From the NCBI RefSeq assembly GCF_019392195.1, contig NZ_JAHXKI010000002.1, positions 2,108,001 to 2,172,000 of the forward strand: a DNA stretch of 64,000 nt, given 5' to 3'. The number at the start of each line of letters is the position of its first letter. Within the stretch, counting starts at the first letter, position 1. A program made the position numbers and the translations under genes. Below, piece by piece: positions 35,073-41,931 of the stretch. The notes beneath the pieces were generated by a model. That model saw only the letters and a program-made list of their open reading frames with translations, ran no database searches and was not told where the DNA came from. This DNA is from Marinobacter sp. F4206. GTDB lineage: Bacteria; Pseudomonadota; Gammaproteobacteria; Pseudomonadales; Oleiphilaceae.

Positions 35073-36029
35073 ATGGTTATTTCAAACTTTCGGGCCGGAG
35101 CCGTGGCGCTGGCTCTGGGGACGTGTGCGCCTGCCGTTTGGGCTGACAAGCCGCCCCTGTCCTACGACATCTCCGCCGACCGGGTGGCCATCTTCGACCT
35201 CGCGAGCAATGGCCAGGTCTATTACGCCGTTGGTGAGCGGGGCGTGCTGCTGACCAGTCCAGGGCCTGTGCCGGATGCGTGGCACAGCAAGCGCCTGCCT
35301 GCGACCGAATCGGTGATGAGTATCGCTTTCGGGCAGGATGGTCGGGGTGTCGTGGTCGGTCACGGCAGTATGATTCTGCACACCGCTGACCATGGCACCA
35401 CCTGGGCGCCGGTGGATGTGTCCGAGCATGGGCGGGGGGATCCGTTCATGGATGTCGCCTACCTGGGAAACGGGCGGTTCCTGGCGGTGGGTGCCTTCGG
35501 GCTGGTCATGGAATCGGTCGATGGCGGGGAGACCTGGCAGCCTGCGAGCATTTCCGAGGACTACTTCGACCGGCATCTGTACAGCATCGCCCGGGCGGGT
35601 GATGACTGGCTGCTGATCGGCGAGAGCGGTTCGCTGTTTGTCAGCGCCGATGGCGGCGAGCAGTGGGAAAAACTGACCTCGCCCTATGAGGGCTCCTTCT
35701 TCGGTGGGATGCAGACACCGGACGGCGCCTGGCTGCTTTACGGAATGCGTGGGCAAATCTGGCGTACCGAAGACCGCGGTGCGACCTGGCAGAGAGCGAA
35801 GGTGGACATCGCCACCGCCATCAATGCCCATGAAACCGGGCCCGAAGGCCAGGTCTTCCTGTTCGGCAATGGCGGACAGGTGCTGGTGAGCGAAGACGAC
35901 GGCCGTCATTTCTTGCCCGCTTCACGCAGTGGGTTGCCGGGCGATATTACCGCCGCGACCAGAATCAACGGCGAATGGCTGGTGGCCGGCACCGCGGGCG
36001 TTCGTCTTTGGAATGGTCAGGGAGAATAA
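35073..36029 (+). CDS. Ycf48-like / BNR-repeat beta-propeller protein
   Basis: 318 residues with a signal peptide ending VWA-D. Repeated blades such as HTADHGTTWAPVDV, ESVDGGETWQPASI, VSADGGEQWEKLTS, RTEDRGATWQRAKV and VSEDDGRHF show the Ycf48/BNR (Asp-box-like SxDxGxTW) signature five to six times. This is a periplasmic propeller. In these clusters it is presumed to help assemble or dock the RND complex. It is separated from the RND gene by three bases. Confidence 0.85.
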   Translation: MVISNFRAGAVALALGTCAPAVWADKPPLSYDISADRVAIFDLASNGQVYYAVGERGVLLTSPGPVPDAWHSKRLPATESVMSIAFGQDGRGVVVGHGSMILHTADHGTTWAPVDVSEHGRGDPFMDVAYLGNGRFLAVGAFGLVMESVDGGETWQPASISEDYFDRHLYSIARAGDDWLLIGESGSLFVSADGGEQWEKLTSPYEGSFFGGMQTPDGAWLLYGMRGQIWRTEDRGATWQRAKVDIATAINAHETGPEGQVFLFGNGGQVLVSEDDGRHFLPASRSGLPGDITAATRINGEWLVAGTAGVRLWNGQGE

Positions 36030-36032
36030 GTC

Positions 36033-38474
36033 ATGAGTTCAGAGCAGAAGAAAACGGGCTTGACCCGAGTACTGGCCCGCGGGGTGTTCCGATTCCGTAT
36101 TACCTTGTTGGTGGTCATGGCCGCCATGACGCTGGCCCTTGGCTACTCCGCCAGTCAGTTGCGCGTGGACGCGGGCTTTATGAAGATGATCCCGCTCAGT
36201 CACGAGTACATGGGCACCTTCCTGGACTACCAGGGCGAGTTTGTGGGCGCGAACCGGATCATGGTGTCCCTGCGTAACGAAGATGGCACGGTGTTCGACA
36301 AGGAATTCCTGGCCTCATTAAAGCAGGCGACCGAATCCGTGTTCTACCTGGAAGGCGTTGAGCGAAGCTCTGTGACGTCGATGTTCACACCGAATGTGCG
36401 CTATTCGGAGGTCGTTGAGGAGGGCTTTGTCGGGGGTAACCTGATTGAAGCCGACTATTCCGGTACCGAGGCGGAACTGAAAGAAATCCGGGAGCGGACT
36501 CTGAAATCCAGCTGGGTTGGCCAGATTGTCGCCAATGACCTGCGATCGGCGATGGTTGTCGCAACCCTTCAGGAAGTGAATCCTGACACAGGTGAGAAGA
36601 TTGACCTGCAAGCCGTTGCCAACAAGCTTGAGGACATCCGTTCCGAGCTTGAGAGCGAGTCCCTTGAAGTGAACATCATCGGTTTCTCCAAGGCCATTGG
36701 CGATATCGCCAACGGCGCCCGTGGTGTGCTCGTGTTCTTTGCCGTTGCGGTCGTTATTATCGCGGTGTTGCTGTACTGGTACACTCGCTCGAAGCGTCTG
36801 ACGCTGCTCACCCTGGTCACCGCATCGCTGCCGGTTGTCTGGCTATTGGGCCTGTTGCCCCTGCTGGGGCTCAGCCTGGACCCGATGTCGATTCTGGTGC
36901 CCTTCCTGATCTTTGCCATCGCCGTATCGCACGCAGTGCAGATGTGCAATTCCTGGAAACTTGATGTGCTGGCCGGTGCCAATATCCGCACGGCGGCTGA
37001 AGACAGCCTGGCCGATCTGGTGGTTCCCAGTGTGGTCGCGTTGGCGGCCAACGTACTGGGTTTCCTGGTCATCGCATTTGTCGATATCCAGATGGTGCAT
37101 GAGCTGGCCGTCACCGCGACCCTGGGGGTCGGTGTCATGATTCTCACCAACTCGTTGGTGCTGCCGCCTCTCCTGTCGTTTACCAAGATGGATCAGCACG
37201 CACTGGACCGACTGACCGGTAAAGGTTCCCACTACTGGTTCTGGGAGAAGCTCAGCATCCTGGCCACCACACCGAAGGCGTGGGTGCCCATTGCCTGTGC
37301 TCTGGGGCTAACCGGCTATGGCATCTACCAGGCGGACCAGATGCACGTGGGGGATCTCGGGGACGGCGTGCCGGAGCTGCGTGATGACGCCCGCTACAAC
37401 CAGGACGTCAGGGCGGTCACCTCGCAGTATTCCGTCGGTGTTGACGTACTGCAGGTGGTGGTGGAAGCCGAGGGCGACAATATGCCCTGTGTGCAGCCTG
37501 AGCTGATGCAGCAGCTGGAAGAATTTGAACTGTTCCTTCGCCAGCAGCCGGGCGTGGCTTCCGTCGGTGCACTGCCGGGGTTCGTGAAAGGCGTTACCCA
37601 GAACTACGCAGAGACCAACCCGAAATGGCACGTGGTGCCGGGCAACCGGGCCCAGGTTGCCCAAGGTGTTGCATTCGCCACCCGCAACGGCAGCACGCTC
37701 ATGAACACCGACTGTGACGCGATGGCGATTTCAGTGTTCCTGAGTGACCACAAGGCCGACACGATTTCCGGCATTGTCGCGGCCATCAAGGAGTTTAAGT
37801 CCGTCTATGACAACGACACCCTGACCTATCGTCTGGCATCCGGCAACGTCGGGGTGATGGCGGCCACCAACGAAGCGGTGACCGCGGCGAATCCGTGGGT
37901 TAACGGCGCGCTGTTTGTCTCGGTGACCCTGCTGTGTCTGGCCATGTTCCGTAGCCTCAGAATCAGCCTGTGCATCATCCTGCCCCTGGCGCTGGTGACA
38001 CTGCTGTGCAACGCCTTCATGTCGTTGCTGGGCATCGGCCTGAAGGTGAACACGCTGCCTGTCATCGCCCTGGGCGTTGGTAGCGGTATCGACTACGGCA
38101 TTTACCTGTTCGAGCGCATGAAGCACGAGCTGGATGCCCGCGACTGCAGCATTCAGGAGGCGTTTTTCGAAGCCCTGAAACAGCGTGGCACCGCGTCGGC
38201 GTTCACGGCGTTGACCATGACTGTCTCGGTGGCGACCTGGTACTTCTCGGACCTGAAGTTCCAGGCCGATATGGGCATCCTGCTGGCGTTCATGTTCCTG
38301 GTGAATCTGTTCGGGGCGATTCTGCTGCTGCCGGCAATCGCGGCGGTACTCTTTCGCGACCGATCATTTGCCAAGCAACCAGGTGAACCGGAATGTCCTG
38401 TTCAGAGCGAGCGTAAGGAAACCTCGACGGCTCAGGATGGTTTCTCGGGGGCCGGCGTCTATTCCAGAAGCTGA
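36033..38474 (+). CDS. RND-superfamily transporter (MMPL type)
   Basis: 813 residues, with an inner-membrane topology of two related halves. TM1 lies near 25-45 with a large periplasmic loop to ~225, then five helices to ~410; a second loop runs ~450-620, then five helices to ~790. LVVPSVVALAANVLGFLVIAFVDI and ALGVGSGIDYGIYLFERMK are the MMPL/RND core helices with GxxxDY-type acidic residues. The family moves lipids, hopanoids or other hydrophobic molecules using the proton gradient. Export of a wax ester, fatty acid or isoprenoid product is a natural guess here. It is the last gene of the four-gene envelope operon. Confidence 0.9.
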   Translation: MSSEQKKTGLTRVLARGVFRFRITLLVVMAAMTLALGYSASQLRVDAGFMKMIPLSHEYMGTFLDYQGEFVGANRIMVSLRNEDGTVFDKEFLASLKQATESVFYLEGVERSSVTSMFTPNVRYSEVVEEGFVGGNLIEADYSGTEAELKEIRERTLKSSWVGQIVANDLRSAMVVATLQEVNPDTGEKIDLQAVANKLEDIRSELESESLEVNIIGFSKAIGDIANGARGVLVFFAVAVVIIAVLLYWYTRSKRLTLLTLVTASLPVVWLLGLLPLLGLSLDPMSILVPFLIFAIAVSHAVQMCNSWKLDVLAGANIRTAAEDSLADLVVPSVVALAANVLGFLVIAFVDIQMVHELAVTATLGVGVMILTNSLVLPPLLSFTKMDQHALDRLTGKGSHYWFWEKLSILATTPKAWVPIACALGLTGYGIYQADQMHVGDLGDGVPELRDDARYNQDVRAVTSQYSVGVDVLQVVVEAEGDNMPCVQPELMQQLEEFELFLRQQPGVASVGALPGFVKGVTQNYAETNPKWHVVPGNRAQVAQGVAFATRNGSTLMNTDCDAMAISVFLSDHKADTISGIVAAIKEFKSVYDNDTLTYRLASGNVGVMAATNEAVTAANPWVNGALFVSVTLLCLAMFRSLRISLCIILPLALVTLLCNAFMSLLGIGLKVNTLPVIALGVGSGIDYGIYLFERMKHELDARDCSIQEAFFEALKQRGTASAFTALTMTVSVATWYFSDLKFQADMGILLAFMFLVNLFGAILLLPAIAAVLFRDRSFAKQPGEPECPVQSERKETSTAQDGFSGAGVYSRS

Positions 38475-38484
38475 CCTGGAGAAC

Positions 38485-39555
38485 TTATCTCTGACCTTTG
38501 CCACCCCTCTCGGGGTGGCTTTTTTTATCTGGGCGGTTGTCCTGACGAAACTCAGTCGGCGTGGTCTCCATGATGTCGCGGAAGGCCCGATTAAACGAGC
38601 TCAGGGTCCGATAACCGACATCCAGGGAAATGTTCAGAATCGGTGTTTCCGGTTCCCGGACCAGTCGCATGGCCGCCTCTTCGACCCTCAGGTGGTTGAT
38701 GTAATCATTGAAGTTGCGATAGCCCAACGTCTGGTTGATGGTTTTGCGTACCCGGTACTCGGGAATCTCGAGGGACTCGGCCAGTCGCTTCAGCGTCAGC
38801 TTCTCGGTGGTGTAGAAGCCGTCGTTCATCAGCCTGTTCAAGGCGACCAAATCCTGGTTGTTCTCATAATCGGAAATCGGTATCGAAGCGGGATCATCGG
38901 CTGGTCTGGATGTCAGGGGCTGTGCAGTCTGGGTCTCGGGCGACAGTTCGAGAATACCTTCGCGCGCGGACACGAAACACAGCAGGGTGGCCAGGGCTGC
39001 GAAGCTGACGATGATGCCCCGTGAATACTCGTGATACAGGCCAAAGTTCAGACTGACCGTGGCGATACCGACAGAGCCACCGACGATCAGCAGGAACGCG
39101 AGTCGGGCCCGTCGGCGGGACTCCACCAGATCCGCTCGCCAGTGCCGGATGACGTGCAGGAGTCCGTGCAGCACCACCACGTATTCGAACCACCGCCCCA
39201 GTTCCCAACCAAAGAAGACCGCCAGATCGGATGATTCGCCTGCTATGACATAGGGTCTTGCCAGGGCCGGGACGATAAAGCTGTATAACGCCATGAAGCC
39301 CCAGACCGATCGGAATCGGGGGCGTGACGCGAAAATAAGCTGGCAGACGACCCAGAACAGACCGGGCATGGCGGTTTGCAGATCGGAGGCAATCCATCGC
39401 CAGTCCTGCGGAACCAGTGGTGCAACGAGATAGGCCGTGGCAGAGGTAAGGATCAGCAGAAAAACCTGGCCCACCAGCTGGTACCGAAAATCCCGGAGAA
39501 TAATGAGGAACAGGCAAGCCAGACAACCGAGACCAAATCCTGTCAGGATGAGCAC
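38485..39555 (-). CDS. AraC-family regulator with N-terminal membrane domain
   Basis: 356 residues. The first ~215 contain about seven hydrophobic helices (LTGFGLGCLACLFLIIL, LVGQVFLLILTSATAYLVA, FWVVCQLIFA, and so on). The C-terminal ~110 form an AraC DNA-binding domain (LTLKRLAESLEIPEYRVRKTINQTLGY; LNISLDVGYRTLSSFNRAFRDIMETTP, quoted in part). Such 7TM-AraC proteins probably sense a membrane-soluble signal. It is convergent to the RND operon, and the terminator of that operon lies inside its last codons. It is the third AraC gene in the window and a second candidate regulator of the lipid region. Confidence 0.87.
   Translation of the reverse strand: MLILTGFGLGCLACLFLIILRDFRYQLVGQVFLLILTSATAYLVAPLVPQDWRWIASDLQTAMPGLFWVVCQLIFASRPRFRSVWGFMALYSFIVPALARPYVIAGESSDLAVFFGWELGRWFEYVVVLHGLLHVIRHWRADLVESRRRARLAFLLIVGGSVGIATVSLNFGLYHEYSRGIIVSFAALATLLCFVSAREGILELSPETQTAQPLTSRPADDPASIPISDYENNQDLVALNRLMNDGFYTTEKLTLKRLAESLEIPEYRVRKTINQTLGYRNFNDYINHLRVEEAAMRLVREPETPILNISLDVGYRTLSSFNRAFRDIMETTPTEFRQDNRPDKKSHPERGGKGQR
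38500..38527 (+). terminator. Intrinsic terminator of the envelope/RND operon
   Basis: GCCACCCC-TCTC-GGGGTGGC is followed by seven T. It is a strong plus-strand terminator embedded in the 3' end of the convergent AraC coding sequence (which stops at 38485). Confidence 0.93.
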
Positions 39556-39695
39556 AACGTTTTCCTCTGATACTGCTTTTCTTTTTGTGTCCGTCGAGCT
39601 TAATGGAAGACGTCGAATTTTACAGCATTGGTTTGGAAGAAAGCGTTGAATCTGGAGAAAAAACGAAAGGACTTCTTACTGCGGATGCCAGTCAA

Positions 39696-39935
39696 CTAGG
39701 CCAAACAGATTCTGTAACGGAGGACACCGGCGTCCTCCTCCCGAACCCATTCAATTCGGTGGCCGGTTATCTCGCACAAGGCCTGTAAATCCCGGCGGCC
39801 GCTGGGGTCATCGGCCAGAAACTCGACCTCTGTCCCGCTGGGCAAGCCCCGGGTACGTTTTTTAAACCGCAGGATAGGGAGAGGGCACACCAGACCGACA
39901 GCATCGATTTGGTGTACCTCGCATTGGTCAGTCAA
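39696..39935 (-). CDS. TusA-family sulfurtransferase
   Basis: 79 residues from a TTG start at 39935 (TTG ACT GAC CAA), giving the usual TusA length; longer frames to ATG 40040 run through the small membrane protein gene. The sulfur-relay motif is VGLVCPLPILRFKK, with the persulfide cysteine in CPxP, followed by GTEVEFLADDPSGRRDLQALCEITGH. TusA-type proteins hand sulfur from a cysteine desulfurase to acceptors. Last in the formate dehydrogenase operon and overlapping the 41-residue gene by 8 bases, it may supply sulfur to FdhD or to the molybdenum/tungsten centre. Confidence 0.82.
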   Translation of the reverse strand: MTDQCEVHQIDAVGLVCPLPILRFKKRTRGLPSGTEVEFLADDPSGRRDLQALCEITGHRIEWVREEDAGVLRYRICLA

Positions 39936-40053
39936 GGCGCACGCTCTCGCTGCTGGTCTGGTCGGCTGAGGACCAGCCGAACTGGTCCAGGGCAACCGGG
40001 GCGACGGCGGCAATGACCAGGGCTGCGACAAACGCGGCAATCATGACCTTCAC
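39928..40053 (-). CDS. 41-residue single-span membrane protein of the fdh operon
   Basis: A GTG start at 40053 overlaps the FdhC (gamma) stop (GTGA) and has an excellent AAAGGAG site 7 bases before it. The product is a short basic N-terminus (MKVM), one hydrophobic helix (IAAFVAALVIAAVAPVAL) and a polar tail (DQFGWSSADQTSSESVRLD). I know no named family. Placement and signals argue that it is translated, perhaps as a small accessory subunit of the membrane-bound enzyme. Confidence 0.65.
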   Translation of the reverse strand: MKVMIAAFVAALVIAAVAPVALDQFGWSSADQTSSESVRLD

Positions 40054-41222
40054 GATGACTCTCCTTTGCCTTGTTTGGCCTCGACCTCGGCCACCCAGAG
40101 ATCGTGGTGCTGACGCGCCCACTCTATATCAACCTCGCCGTTACCCATGGCATCGAACGCTCCTTCCATACCGACCGAGCCGATATAGATGTGGGCGATG
40201 ATGGCCACCATCATCACGAACGCCACAATCGAGTGCCAGATGTTGGCGTATTGCATTTCCTCGTGCGGGGCCAACGCCGTTGGCAGGTCGGTTCCCAGAA
40301 CGCTATTGATGACCCCGAAGGTGTCGGAGAACATGGGCATCTGGAAAGGGAATAACAGTGACAGGCCGGACAGTGAGACGGAAAAGCCCAGTACCATCAC
40401 CGTCCAGAAAATGATCTTCTGGCCTGCGTTGAACTTCTTCGCGGAAGGGTGGCCCTTGGTGAAAATGCCGCCGCCTGCCTTCAGCCACTGCCAGTCGAGT
40501 TTGTTGGGGATGTTATGCGCGACCCACATCACGAACGTCATCACCAGCCCCAGCATAAAGGCCCACGCAACGTTGTTGTGAAGCCATTTGGAACCAGCGG
40601 CCAACGTCGCAAAGGCGTCAGGCCCCAAAACCGGGATCAGGAACGTACGCCCCATCAGGGTGATCAGGCCCGTCAGAGCCAGTGCGATAAACGAGCCGGC
40701 CAGCAACCAGTGCCCGAATCGTTCGATGGCTTTGAAGCGTTCAATTGTGGTGCCGGCAGGGCCTCCATCAATCTTGATTCTGCCGCGGACAAAATAAAAC
40801 ACGGCCAACAAAGCGATAATGCCGAGTATGGCACCGCCGCCATAGGTTATGACCGGTCCTTCCCGCAGCTTGTACCAGGCTATGCCTTCGCCCTGGATCA
40901 TGACGCCGTTGGCAGGTCCAGGTGACTGAACCGTGGGATCTATCTTGTTATAGCGGACAGAACGCCAGACGTCAGCATCAGAGCGCCCCCCCAGCGTACC
41001 CAGCTGGCCACTGGTCGGTGCCGCATTGTCGGGATTACCCAGGTTTTCAGAGCGGAAGGACTCGTCGATTTTCAACTGCTCCTGACGGGCCATGATGTCT
41101 TCGAGGGTCTGGGCGCCCCCGGTAGACGTCCGATCAACCGCCGGGGCCTCTTCGGCCAGAGCCGGGTTGCAAAGCAGTGTCGCCATCGCAAGTACGGCGG
41201 CACCCAGTAATTTTATGTTCAT
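40050..41222 (-). CDS. Formate dehydrogenase gamma subunit, cytochrome b
   Basis: 390 residues. A signal peptide (to ALA-E, about residue 23) is followed by a periplasmic segment of ~100 residues and a membrane helix (ILGIIALLAVFYFV), then the FdoI/FdnI cytochrome b556 core with IERFGHWLLAGSFIALALTGL, WLHNNVAWAFMLGLVM and WHSIVAFVMMVAIIAHIYIG. These carry the histidines that bind two haems b and quinone. It passes electrons from the FdhB clusters to the quinone pool. The longer N-terminal part is typical of the FDH-3-like form. It is encoded 85 bases after fdhB. Confidence 0.9.
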   Translation of the reverse strand: MNIKLLGAAVLAMATLLCNPALAEEAPAVDRTSTGGAQTLEDIMARQEQLKIDESFRSENLGNPDNAAPTSGQLGTLGGRSDADVWRSVRYNKIDPTVQSPGPANGVMIQGEGIAWYKLREGPVITYGGGAILGIIALLAVFYFVRGRIKIDGGPAGTTIERFKAIERFGHWLLAGSFIALALTGLITLMGRTFLIPVLGPDAFATLAAGSKWLHNNVAWAFMLGLVMTFVMWVAHNIPNKLDWQWLKAGGGIFTKGHPSAKKFNAGQKIIFWTVMVLGFSVSLSGLSLLFPFQMPMFSDTFGVINSVLGTDLPTALAPHEEMQYANIWHSIVAFVMMVAIIAHIYIGSVGMEGAFDAMGNGEVDIEWARQHHDLWVAEVEAKQGKGESS

Positions 41223-41307
41223 CAGAGCACTCCAACGGAATCAACAAGAAGACTTCGGTGCCTCAATGAATTCCGGGGCCCGAGGGCCCCGGAACTATCG
41301 GGCTGGC

Positions 41308-41916
41308 TTAAGCGCCCTTCTTCTCGTAAGCCGTGCCCCATCCCCAGGCACCTGAACCGAAACCACGGTTCACCACGCGCTGGCGATAGATGTCCGCCAC
41401 CTCGTTGCCATCACCGGCCAACAGGGCTTTGGTCGAGCACATTTCCGCACAGAGGGGTAACTTACCCTCGGCAATACGGTTGCGCCCGTACTTGGAGAAC
41501 TCGGCGGTTGAATTGTCTTCTTCAGGACCACCAGCACAGAAGGTGCATTTGTCCATCTTGCCACGGCTTCCGAAGTTGCCCGCTTGCGGGAACTGGGGCG
41601 CGCCGAAGGGGCAGGCATAAAAACAATACCCACAACCGATACACAGATCCTTGGAGTGCAGCACCACACCGTCCTCAGTCTGGTAGAAGCAGTCCACCGG
41701 ACAGACGGCCATACAGGGCGCATCTGAACAGTGCATGCAAGCTACCGAGATTGAGCGCTCGCCGGGTTTACCATCTTCGATGGTGACCACGCGGCGACGG
41801 TTGATGCCCCAGGGTACTTCGTTCTCATTCTTACAGGCCGTTACGCAGGCATTGCATTCGATGCAGCGTTCGGCGTCGCAAAGGAATTTTGCGCGTGCTT
41901 GTCCTTCAAGTGCCAT
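41308..41916 (-). CDS. Formate dehydrogenase beta (iron-sulfur) subunit, FDH-3 type
   Basis: 202 residues with four ferredoxin-like cysteine groups: CIECNACVTACKNENEVP, CMHCSDAPCMAVCPVDC, CIGCGYCFYACPFG and the outlying CTFC and CAEMC. They can hold four [4Fe-4S] clusters wiring FdhA to the cytochrome b. It lacks the C-terminal membrane anchor of FdnH/FdoH, fitting the shorter FDH-3 beta class. AGAGGT precedes ATG 41916, 15 bases after the alpha stop. Confidence 0.92.
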   Translation of the reverse strand: MALEGQARAKFLCDAERCIECNACVTACKNENEVPWGINRRRVVTIEDGKPGERSISVACMHCSDAPCMAVCPVDCFYQTEDGVVLHSKDLCIGCGYCFYACPFGAPQFPQAGNFGSRGKMDKCTFCAGGPEEDNSTAEFSKYGRNRIAEGKLPLCAEMCSTKALLAGDGNEVADIYRQRVVNRGFGSGAWGWGTAYEKKGA

Positions 41917-41931
41917 GATCTACACCTCTCA

